64,000 nt of DNA from Oscheius dolichura. Its lineage: Eukaryota; Nematoda; Chromadorea; Rhabditida; Rhabditidae. The notes under the pieces were generated by a model. It was not told where the DNA came from. It made no database searches and saw only the letters and a list, made by a program, of their open reading frames with translations. A program made the position numbers and the translations under genes. Below are positions 44,269-55,354 of the stretch, one piece after another. Each line of letters starts with the position of its first letter. Within the stretch, counting starts at the first letter, position 1. The stretch covers positions 2,838,001 through 2,902,000 of the forward strand of contig OW051494.1 in assembly GCA_932521035.1 (NCBI GenBank), read 5' to 3'.

Positions 44269-44727
44269 GAATGAAGATTCACCCTTGAGGAACTACAAAC
44301 TTGGATTACGGTTAGTCCAATTGATAGAATTCTTCTCCTCTCAATAAAACAAAACTTCAAGCTCAATTTTAATTTTCCATTAGTGACATAACAACCCGTC
44401 TTAATAATTGATAAAGTTCGCCCACCAGGTACTTTTTTCTCTACTCCAAATCGGGGATTGCTCGTCTATTCTGACCTCGTGTTGATTCAACTGTTTGTTA
44501 ATTCCAGGTGAAGCGCTACGTAAAAATTACGTAGAAATTATCAATGATTGCAATTTGTCTACGTCAAAATCTGTACAAAAAAAGACGGGAATAAGAGATG
44601 AGCATGGAATTTTTCAGCTGGGAATAGAACTTCAATTGGCAAAAGGAGTAGATAAAATTTGAAGAGAGAAAGAAAAGCAAACCGTAAACCAAGTTTGTGT
44701 AGTTCCTCAAGGGTGAATCTTCCTTCA
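44269..44727. repeat. Inverted duplication of about 47 bp
   Basis: The sequence from 44269 (ATGAATGAAGATTCACCCTT...) to about 44315 recurs as reverse complement at 44680-44727 with a two-base insertion and few substitutions, about 365 bp away. Both copies can be read as a peptide beginning M-x-EDSPLRNY, so the duplicated unit may be an exon followed by a gttagt-like donor. The spacer is AT-rich. Confidence 0.6.
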
Positions 44728-46200
44728 TTTTATATAATATACGATGGTTTTGATCCAGCAATGTAAAGAGAAATGAATGTTGAAAGAAAAATTGTCGAAT
44801 TATAACAGAAAACGGCAAAACGAAGTATGAGAAACGGTATAATCAGAATTACAAAACTAGAATATTGGTTCGAGAACAAGAATATACAAATGCCTGGATT
44901 GAACCCTAAGAAACATAAACTGTTCTTACTCTGACTGTTCAAATGTTCTTCCAGGCAACGCTTTCCATCATTTGCTCTTGGTTGTTTCCCCGAGTATTTC
45001 GTCTAATTTCCCAGTACAAAACGCCGTATGTAACTTCGTAAAACGCATACAAACTCTATTCTTCTGCAATTTTGCCATCTGGGGTGTTCTGTTTTTTTCT
45101 GTTTGATTTGATTTGGCTACGTCGTGAAACCTATCAGCCACGACACAGGTCCGATAAATTATAGCCGCATTATCGTGGGAGAAAACAGGACAAACTATCG
45201 TTTCCGAGGAAAGAAAGGAAGTAAAGCTATATCGTAATCCCTCTATTTTTTTGTCGCGTGTTGTCATTTCTACGAAAACATAACGTCGCTTCCACGTGTG
45301 AATCCTGGGCAAGCAACTGCTTAGTCCAAAATCAGGACACAACTTTGTTTGTACCCTTATTGTTCAATTTATATGGGATAATCTGTTTTGACTACGTAAT
45401 AATTTAGAAAATCATGGGATGAGAAACAACGAGGAACTTCTCTCTCGTTCCGTACAATTAGTACCCGAATGTGCTAGACTTGTGGGTGGATTTGGGGTCA
45501 ATTCTCTCCGAATATAGAAAGCTTATGATTTACGGGTACGAACATTTTAGTAACGAAAAACGAGCAAAGGAAAAAAAGTTGGGAGAATAAAACAGGATAG
45601 AAGAAGACCCAACAGAGTTTTCGGATGATGATCTATTCATGTGAACATTTGACGTAGGAATCTGGAAATGAAAACACACGCGGGTGCCAAAAATGCTCCT
45701 GAAAGGCAAACATCCGCGAGACTTCTCAATTACCGTTGGATGAGGTTTTTGCAAAAGGAGGGAACGGTAAGTGGAAGTTGACACTTGTATCTACAGTGAA
45801 CCGACTCGGCGAACGTGAGAAGCAGGCCAAGACTCAAAGAACTGACTTTGTGAATCTCTTCAGCCCATCCTCCCCGTGTTGTTTATTCCCTGGTTCCTTA
45901 TTAGGAGAAACTTTACTTCTCGATTAGGTTAATAGAGTCCAAAGATTTCAGAGAAACATGCATTTCATTAGGATGCCTCTCTGGATGACGTGTACAAGGG
46001 GGGCATCCCAGGCCTTGGCTAATATTTGGCTACTTTCGGTCATCATTGCCCTCCCACCCGGCTGATGTCACGCCTTCTCCCGTGTGTTTGATGAAAATGA
46101 GGAATTTTTAGACTAATTGGGACTATAAATAGATGACGGCAAGTCATTTTTAGAGCCTTATCTTTTGGGAACAGTAGAAAAAAGGGCTGTCTAGCCGAGA
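44728..46200. other. AT-rich region without recognised gene
   Basis: Only short ORFs; no consistent splice pattern, RNA gene or repeat array recognised. Confidence 0.35.
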
Positions 46201-46582
46201 TTAGAAAATCTGGCGAACGGCGAAAAATTGAAGTAGTGACGGTGGGATCATACTTTTGTATATTCCTGGCCAGTTACAGTCATTTCTAGCGTATTCTCTA
46301 ATCAAAAAATCTTTGACGATTAGCCATTCGGAGGCGTCCGTTCCCGCCTCTTTAGTCCTTTGACTCATTAGACTCACGAGCTTCTGCGAGTTCCTTATTT
46401 CTTGTTCTTTCATCGGCCTTTTCTCCATTACTTCCGCAATATTTGACGTCACACAGATCAAAATTGAGTTGGTGGTGTCGAATTACGCTGTTGTTGATAT
46501 TATCTCCCCCGTGTTCCGGTGCACCTGCACCCAGTAAGTTCTTTTTTATTTCTTCGGCGGAGATTGTCAATTTTTGAACCAT
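46201..46582 (-). CDS. Possible unrecognised small gene
   Basis: Two overlapping frames look coding: ATG 46582 with VQKLTISAEEIKKNLL, and a longer C-terminal frame with VSLMSQRTKEAGTDASEWLI and DFLIREYARNDCNWPGIYKS ending AVRQIF at 46201. A frame-shifting intron between them would make one protein, but I could not fix its borders. No family recognised. Confidence 0.3.
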
Positions 46583-48694
46583 CCTCTTGCAAAAAGATGC
46601 GATTGTTTATTTTTCTTTCAAGTGTTGGCGTCAAAAAATGACGAGTTTCACGGGTTAATTGCGGGGGTTATGGAACATAAATATTTAACCACGCTTCGGG
46701 GGTCTAATTGCAGCTAATTACTCTCGGCTCCTCATTATGATGTTTTTGAAGGGAGAACCCCCGAAAGTGGGGGGAAGTCTGGGACAAAAGACGACGGGCA
46801 ACAGATATAACTATGATTTATGAGAAATTAGGAGGGAAAGAAGCTCCAGAAAATGAGATGAAAACTGCCAGCTGGCAACAGTTGAAAAGAAGCCGATCCC
46901 ACATGTCTCGGAGAAGCGCATACGGTGAGGATGGATGTAATGTTTCAGAGCTCATCATCGGGACTTTGAGCTCGATTATTACGTAGAAAGAATAGCTCAA
47001 GGAAGGTGGGAATTGGTAGTTAGAGAGGTATAATGCTGGGGAAGACGTCATGGTCAGCAAAGAAGGTGTCTGGCTGTCTGAGGGCAAAGGGGTTTTCTCA
47101 GTCAAGACAGTAAAAATTCTAGAGAAACTGTTGAACGATCTGATTGTTTGTAATCGGTGTACTGATTTAGCGAAACAAAGTACAGAACAACAAGAACTGT
47201 ACTTTGAAGGTAATTGGCAGCAAAAAGACTCGGGCAATAATAAAATGTTGGTAAGTAAAAAAAATCAAGAAATTCAGTTTTATCCAAATATATTTTGTGG
47301 GACGGATTCAAATATTTGAAGTATAGAATTACGAATGAAAAACATCTGATTAGAAGGGGAAAATCTCAGTTTTGTATATAAAACTTGAAAGAAGACATAA
47401 AGGGATGGATGCAGTGATTGGGGGCAGGCTGAAGACTACGGTAGCCCTGAGGAAGGACAAGCGGGGAATACCCCTCTCGCCATTCTCCCAGCATACTGAA
47501 TAAGCGACTGAACTCCGAGACCTTCCGGGAAATGTTCGAGTCAATTAGCTCATTGGATGATGTGGGTCGACCCGCCCCGACCCGAATTGGCTCCACCCCT
47601 TGACGTGAACCCAGAAGAGTCGAAGTCGATAGATAGCTGACTTCAGAAGAGACTCAGGCACGCAGTGTATTTATTTAATCAACGTTTGATGCATGACGAT
47701 CGTGTTTCAACGTGGTGTGGATGAAAAAATGACCAATTCTAAGAATAATTGCCCGGAAGTGCCAAGTTCGAAAGAGGAAAAAGTTACCTTTCTTCTTGTT
47801 TGAAGAGAACACAGTTCTGATTGTATGATAATCAGAAAAATTGAGTATATATATCAGCTGACAAACTTTTTGATTTGATCCCATATTGAGCAACAGATTT
47901 GAAGTGTTCAAATTTACCGGCGGCACAAGCAGCGACGTTTCTAACTTTTGCATCACTTTTTGATGTCAGTGTATTTTCTCTGTTAGTATTTACCAATTAC
48001 CAATTAGTGTTGCGATGATTTTTATGATCTTCGCAACAATTGCTTCAATATGTTATTTGACACAATGATGTTTTTTCAATGCAGATTCTTCTTGTATCTG
48101 AAAGTGGAAGCATGAACCACTTTTGATTTGTGTTTCAACAGTAGGTTAGGTAGTGATTTCATCGTGTTTATCTTCTTGCCGTATAGTTTATGTATATTTA
48201 CTATATCCGTGGATTCAAATCGCCCACACATTGAAGGAAGTGGTCCTCGGTTATCGTCTAGCATAGTCCTCCTAAATGACATCAAGAAAATAAACACCCG
48301 TAGTGGGTGGCAATTCGCCTACGCTGACTGCACGGACGAGTGCGTTTCGTTCTCGTTGACATGCTTCGTCAGTTTCATTTACTCGGTTCAAAACAACGAG
48401 TAGAAGATGATGCTGCCTTTCTTGATTGGTCTGCGATTTTGCCACAAGTTCATTTTTCAAGGCGGAAGAGGCAATTCTCCTCGAGTAAAAGCATCCCCTA
48501 AAATTGTGTAAGCAGTCGTTGAGTTTCAGTGGCTTGAATGTTTGGATTGAATTGGCCTCGTTTCTCTGAAGTCCGATCTGTGCATGTCCGTGCGTTTCAT
48601 TTGCATCAATTATTTATAGCTCTACCTGTAGCTTTTCTTCTTTTGTGATTTTCTTATGTACTCATGTTTATCTTTCAGCATCACATTTGTTGTA
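46583..48694. other. AT-rich gene-poor region
   Basis: Several short ORFs on both strands (for example 47,050-47,320 and 48,076-48,300) with no family resemblance. It ends with tctttcag 16 nt before the next start codon. Confidence 0.35.
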
Positions 48695-49518
48695 ATGGAA
48701 AAAACTATTATTGAAGACATTTTAAAGAAACAATCTCGCAATTCGTCGGTAAGAGTAGTTTGTCTAAACATTTTAGACGGGTGTTTGCAGACTAATACTA
48801 TTTCTAAAGAGCAAGAAGAATTGGAATTGAAACAGTTGGAAGAACGTCGGTTGAAGTACAGATGTATGGCTCACTATCTTATCAACGCTGACGAGGAAAA
48901 GAATGAAGAGAATGGTGACACCAATGAAAATAATGACCCTTCTAATGATCAAGGTTCGAGCGTTTAAATATATTCCTGTTTGTTAAATCATAACGTTATG
49001 CCATAGTTCTTATGTATACATTATGTTGCATCGAACACTACTTAGAAAGATTCTGTATCATAATATTGTTCATTTCAGAGAATAATACAGATGGATCACT
49101 GATGATTAAAGATTTTTTTGAGCAAGCCAAACAATATAAAAAAATTCTTCTGGAGGATAAGGTATCATCGTTCATGGTTATGCAAACCTTTTTTTTTCTA
49201 GCAAATGCGTCCGGTTACTGCTTTAACTAATTCACAGATTGAAACTTGTGTTGGAGGATGTGTTCGTGGCTTCTCTTTTAGCTGCTCTAAAAATGCTGAA
49301 GGTATTTTTAATACAGAAATAATAATTAATTATTGCCTATAATTGTTCTTTTCGTTCTATAACCAGTAGTTGCAGGTGACGAAATGGTGAAGATCCATCT
49401 CAAGAGGAATATGGGAAATCATGAAAGGGAGCTGTCAGATGAACAGAAGAAGTGCATTGAAAATGGAGAACAGCTGATACACGTAATGCAAAAAATTATT
49501 TGGAAATTTATTGATTAA
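48695..49518 (+). CDS. Hypothetical small charged protein
   Basis: Not recognised. An acceptor-like tctttcag precedes the start by 16 nt. Exon 1 (MEKTIIEDILKKQSRNSS) joins across a 45-nt intron to TNTISKEQEELELKQLEERR, RCMAHYLINADEEKNEENGD, then KDFFEQAKQYKKILLEDK, MRPVTALTNSQIETCVGGCV and a basic/acidic C-terminal helix (ELSDEQKKCIENGEQ) ending IIWKFID. The pattern is of a mostly helical protein of about 200 residues with a small Cys-containing segment. It lies 354 bp upstream of the phospholipase gene on the same strand. Confidence 0.6.
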
Positions 49519-49872
49519 TCTTAACCATCATTGTTATTCTGTAGTTTTAATGTTCTGCAAAATAAACCTATTCAAAGTTCTTATCGTATCATGTTCTCAA
49601 GTAAAAAGTATCTTCATGCATTATCCGAAATGGTTGTAGCATAGCGATTGCCTAGCGTCAGAAACGATAATTACAATTAGTTCTAATTTGTGGAGCGTAT
49701 GTGTAGTCTCCGTTATAGGTTAGCAACAAAATATCGTTTCAATTGTCGCCGCAATTGGCGCACCTGGTCCGGATCGAGGACATTGTTTACGAAACCAGCT
49801 TGTTTATCACGTTGAGAACGCGCCCACAGTTTAGCAGTTCAAGAACAGCATTCGTTCCCGCTGTGATCGAAG

Positions 49873-52800
49873 ATGGCTCTCTTCGCCTATGGTCCTAAAC
49901 TTGCGGGAAAGGTAAGGTGCATTCCAGTCTAGTTTAGCATATCCGCCGGAGGGGGTAGCTTCAATCGATATTTCCAGCGTAAACATTTTCGGGCGCTAAA
50001 GAGGCATCTGCGCAATGCGCCATATTTTAATGCCTTTGTGACTTCTCTTTGACTAACTCCATTGTTATCGTGTACAAAAATCAACAGTACAAAATTACGG
50101 CCAAAGAGATTTTTTCTGCTATTTTACTGTTTATGGAGTTTCGTTTTCGTGATCCTATTTCAATATAAATGGATCTTCTAATGATTTACGTTCAGTCGTC
50201 TCTGTTTGCTAGTTCGAACAGACGCAAACACTAGACCAAAGAACGTTCGCTCGAAAAATGACGTGTAGGGCAAGCTTTTGAAAACAAATAACACCGTTCC
50301 TGTTGTCATTTTTCTGTGACTTTCAAGCTTTTAAAAAGTCATGGGGAAAAATATCTCAGAGAGAAGATTCGCTGGGAATTTTTAATAAAAACATGCTGTG
50401 CTATGCTAATTTGCTTATGTCAAATATGCTAATTATAACATTTTGTACATCAATTTGATTTATACACAATTTTGTATTTTTCAGGTTGCTGAGACAGCTT
50501 TATCAAATACTGTACGTCCTATGGACGAAATAGAAGAAATTTTTCATAACTGTAACGAAGCATTCCCGGCCGAGCAAGAGAACGAATATGTCTCCAGCGA
50601 CGGAGAAAGCACGAATGATGGAGAGTTTGGTGACAAAAATGCAACCAGGTTCTTCTTTCTTTATTAGTGTACTCTGGTTCAAATGAGAAAGATTTTGGTT
50701 TTATTGCAAAAATAAGCTTTCTACGCCACAGATTGGATTTTCAAAAAATTTTCCATTTTTCAGAGGGTATCTGCCCCATTTAGGCGGCAAAGTTGAGCGA
50801 TCTAGACCCAATTTTACCTTCTATTTTCCATTTGAACGATTTATGAGATTTCGAAGCAGACATAGATAATAATTGTTTTATAGCTACATGGGCATGCTTT
50901 CTAGTTTGCTTTGGAATGCTCCTGTGGAAAGAAAACCCTCTTATATTTCTGGGATCGATTCGTATGTTTTAAAGTTAGAAGAAATAATCTCTTAAATTAA
51001 GATGGGTTCCTAGCAAACCAGAACAAATTGTGGAAGTACCAGAAGGAATTGTGTCTAGCTATAAGAAGGCTTATCCATTGATGGGCGATGATTTATACAA
51101 AAATGGAGCTTTCGCTGTTATTTCGGATGCGTCTATACAGGCCAGTATTTAAATTTACTTAATTAAGATGTTAACAAGGGCTCAGAGCATCGGATAGCAC
51201 ATCTTGAGTATATAAACACTGGGAAGAACATATTTTTTCTAAGTAATAGTTTCAGGTAGACTTTAATGCTTCTTCGTCTTCTACAGACTCGTCCACTACT
51301 GTAAGTCAGGCGAGCAGCAGAGCACCGTCTCCTCTTCCTGAGATCGCTCTTGAGAGGTAAGATAAACTCTTCGAAATTGTATAGGAATTATAGTTTGAGC
51401 CCAGAAACAGGAGAAATTCTAAATTTTCCCCCACCACCTTTGATAGACAATCCAAAGCCGCCTCTTTATCACCTTATAATTACTTTTTGGAAAGGAGTGC
51501 AACAGAATAAACATGTTCTTTCACTATATCGGAGTCGTAGAGTAAGTGTTTTTTTTCTCTCAAAATGGTGCGTTTCAGGTAACAGATGTCATTGCCTTAT
51601 GTGAAAGGTGTCGTGAATGTAAAGACCTTTTTAAAATAACTCCTAAAAGTAAGCTTTTATCCCTTTAATATTCCATAAAAACTTTTAGATATGAAAAAGG
51701 ATGAATATTTAGCCGATTTGTTAATTATATTAAAAAAGAATGTTCTTTGGAAATCATGTCATATAGCCGCTGCCATGGGTATTATCGAGTATTTTAAGCC
51801 GGGTACTAGGTCTTCAAAAGGGTAGGTATATGATTAAATTTTGCATTTGAAAATTCAGATCTCTTAATGTATTTTGTCATCCTGAAGGTATGACTCCTCT
51901 TCTTATAGCAGTGCGTTATAATCGGTAATAATTATTAATTAATCTATAAATATCAGATTTTAGAGTAGAGGTCGTCTCATATTTATTGACTCTTTCCCCA
52001 GATATTTCTGTAGTTGATGTAAATAAGAATAATGTTCTTCATTTAGCAGCTAGTGCCAGTGAAGGAATGGTTAAAGTTTGTTTTTCCCATTATTTACACT
52101 ATCTTTCTTTTTAGAGTTTAATGGAAACTGGAAAATGTGGTGATCTTTTGAGTGTTCCTAATATACAGGGCTGCTCTCCTCTATATTTAGCCGTTACAAC
52201 AGCTAATATGAATGTTGCAAAGACTTTCCGCGCATATGGAGCTTCTTTTACAGCAGTTCCTGCTGCTATAAGCCAGAACCCATTAATGGATTTGATGAGA
52301 AAAAATAAATTAGACATGGCGTAAGTTAATCCAATTTTATTGTAAAACGGATTTTAGACAAATGAAAAAGATTTTGGAAGCTAGCCCTGAAGCTTTGAAC
52401 GAAAAAGATCCCACGACAGGAAATGGTGTTTTGCACAATGCTATGTATAAAAAACCGCTTATTGCTCTGTTGCAACTCAAGGTTTGTATAAATAAATATT
52501 CTTCCAAAACAGTAATTATAGTCGAAAGAAATCCATTTGGAATCACGAAATAGCCAAATGCAGACTCCTTTTCATATTTATGTACAGAGGAATGATCTCT
52601 CATTGGTTATGGCATTAGCTGCCTTTGGCGTAGGTTTCTTTCTTTATATACATGTCATACTTTAACGCAAATTCTTACTGCTCATCTTTCTTTTCAGGTC
52701 GACGTGAGTGCTAAAGATAATAATGGAAATACCCCACTTCATCTGGCTGTATCAGTTGGTTTATAGCTACTTTTTTACATGTTCTTCTATTTCAGAATAG

Positions 52801-54682
52801 TAATCTTGAAATTGTTCGATTCCTTCTATGTATGGGTGCAGAGCCAAATGTCATTAATAACCACTACGAAACCCCTCGTCATCTTGCAGCCAAAATGATC
52901 AACGAGTATGGTTTCCCTTTGTTTATTCATTTACCAAACTTTTTAGTGAAACGGGTAAAGAGATAATCAAATCTCTGCTGATTTGTGGTGCTCGTACATG
53001 TGATAAAGGATTCGCTGGATGTACTGTGGGATGCGTCCATAAAGATAACTTTGTTTCTGAGCCGAAGCCAAAGCTACCTTCTAATAGTTCTTCAAGCTCG
53101 TTAAAAAGTTTAAAGAAAGGTCAAAATGGACAGGAAGAAGATGAGATTTCAATGACTTCGGTTGATCCACAAGCTCCAACAGCAATGTATGAATTTGAAG
53201 TAGATCCCGATAGCCACCAGCTTGACCCAGCGTATAAAGAGCCAAATCCAATCCGCAGCTTTCCACAAGAGGTAAACTTTTTTTAAATGCCGTATCAATC
53301 TTTTTCAGGGTGCTATTAAAAATATCTTGGAGAAGTTGAAAAAAATAGCTGAAGAGAAAAAGGATTCCAATATCATTAGTATTTTAGCATTAGATGGTGG
53401 AGGTATCAAAGGTCTTGTTATCGTTCAGGTAATATTTGCTTGTATTCAAAGGAAATTTTGTTTAGTTACTTCTGGCTTTGCAAAAATATCTCGACCAACC
53501 GTTGTTGAATTATTTTGATTGGGTAGCTGGAACTAGCACAGGCTCATATGTTAGTGGAGCTCTTACGACTGGTAATGTTTCTCTTCTTTTTATTAATTCC
53601 TCTTCTAGGCACCTCACTTCGAACCATGCAGAAAATGTATCTCCGTTTCAAAGATGCACTTTTCGACTCTTGGTCACGCCCTTATAGTGCAGAAACTCTA
53701 GAAACTTTCCTTCAAGAAATGTTTGGAGAAGAGACGAAACTTTCTGATGTTAAATATCCCAAGTGTGTTTAATTTCGGTTTCTTTTATTTGTATACTTTA
53801 GACTATTCTTTACCACTGTACGAGCCGACACCTTCCCAGTACAGATGGAGCTCCTTCGAAATTATAGACTGCCTGTAACAGTAGAAGAAAATGAAGAATT
53901 AGGCTTTACGGACCCTCATGCATTGAAATTATGGAGAGCCGCGCGTAGAAGTAGTGCAGCTCCGACATATTTCCCTTCATCTGAAGGAAAGTTTATTGAC
54001 GGGGGAATGGTAAACTAATCTTTGTGGTTTTAATTTCTGTTCCTTCTAGGTTTCTAATAATCCTACTCTTGACCTTATGAGTGATATTAGTTTTTGGAAT
54101 GGTGTATGTAAATATGTGGTGCGTTTTCTCTTTCCTGATTTTATTCGTTATGCTTTTAGGACTCTAATTCGCCTTATATCGTAGACATTGGTTGTGTCGT
54201 CTCTGTAGGAACCGGAGTAACACCAGTCTCTCCAGTGGATCCTTCGCTCTTTGAAATGGGCGACATGTTTGGAATGCTTCGAGGACTGAGAAACCTTTCT
54301 CTAATGGTGTTAGATCAAGCGACAGCCACTGAGGGCGCCCCAATAGCCCGTTCTAGATCGTGGTGCCACTCGCTGGGAATTCCCTATTTTCGATTAAATG
54401 CTCCTTTATTCAAGGTTTGCTTCCTCACCTTTTCAATAAATGAGACTTTAGGATATTGTGTTGGACTCAAAAGAAGATCCAGATTTAGTGAAGATGATGT
54501 GGGATTGCGTTGTATATAGTTTTACTCATAGGTGAGTGTTGTTTTTATTTATTCACTGATTTATCTTCAGAAAAGACTTTGAAGAATTGGCCATTCTTTT
54601 GAAGACGATTGGACCTAATAAGAATCGCAAGAAGATCGCCTTGTCTCTCAAAGCACCGACTGATGTTGAGAACGGCAATTGA
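49873..54682 (+). CDS. Calcium-independent phospholipase A2, group VI (ankyrin repeats + patatin domain)
   Basis: Hydrolyses the sn-2 acyl chain of phospholipids. The start MALFAYGPKLAGK follows a 5' region without a strong acceptor. The N-terminal part is followed by ankyrin repeats (VNKNNVLHLAASAS, IQGCSPLYLAVTTANMNVAK, DNNGNTPLHLAVS, ETPRHLAAKM). The patatin domain then shows the oxyanion loop ALDGGGIKGLVIVQ, the nucleophile motif WVAGTSTGS (GxSxG), ARRSSAAPTYFPS and the catalytic Asp in FIDGGMVSNNPTLDLM. The C-terminus reads ARSRSWCHSLGIPYFRLN and ends KAPTDVENGN. All catalytic elements are present. Many introns of about 30-60 nt plus a first intron of about 570 nt. Confidence 0.94.
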
Positions 54683-55354
54683 TCAGCTTTAAGCTTTTTT
54701 TTCTTGTACATACACATAATAACATTTTGTAGAGAATGAATTTTTATTATTCGCAAGGTCCTCATTTAGAGGTGACAACATATTATGACAATTATATTTT
54801 TTTTTCTTTCACAAAAGTATAAATAAACTAAACTATCCGACTTAGTTTTGAGTGAAGGACATTTGGGAAGGGACGTGGGTAAAAAAGACGAAGAAGATGG
54901 ACTAAATCCTAATCTAGGACACGTCGTTGGCCTGCTACCCAAATGAAATGCAAAGAAAGACAGAAGATGAGAGAGAAGAGAAATGCAGGCCTCGGACAAG
55001 CAGAAAAGGAATTGATCGGCACAATTTTTGAGTTATAGCTCTAGAGAATACCGTACCCAACGAGAGAAGACGAAATATAAAGAAAATGTATGTTTTGTTT
55101 TTGGCCCGATCGCTTGGCAGCGTCTAGATGGGGTGGTTTGGGTGGGGATGGATCTGTATATAACCTATGTACATGAAAATAAAGTTAGAATAATAGAAAA
55201 AAAGAAGAGATGAAGTAGAACTCGGACCTGGCCGAGAACAACATGAAAGACGGTGGTATGTGCGAGAGATTAGGAGATATATAAGCAGACGAGGGGCACC
55301 AGACCCCCAGGGAGAGAAAGCCCGACGGGAAAGAAGAGGAGGAGGAGGAGGACA
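54683..55354. other. Convergent 3' intergenic region
   Basis: Between the phospholipase stop (+) and the kinase stop (-). AT-rich then purine-rich. No gene seen. Confidence 0.4.

Noticed and set aside
47050-47319. 89-codon plus-strand ORF (VKILEKLLNDLIVCNRC...)
   Set aside because: Looks mildly protein-like, but there is no family, no splice context and no second supporting exon.
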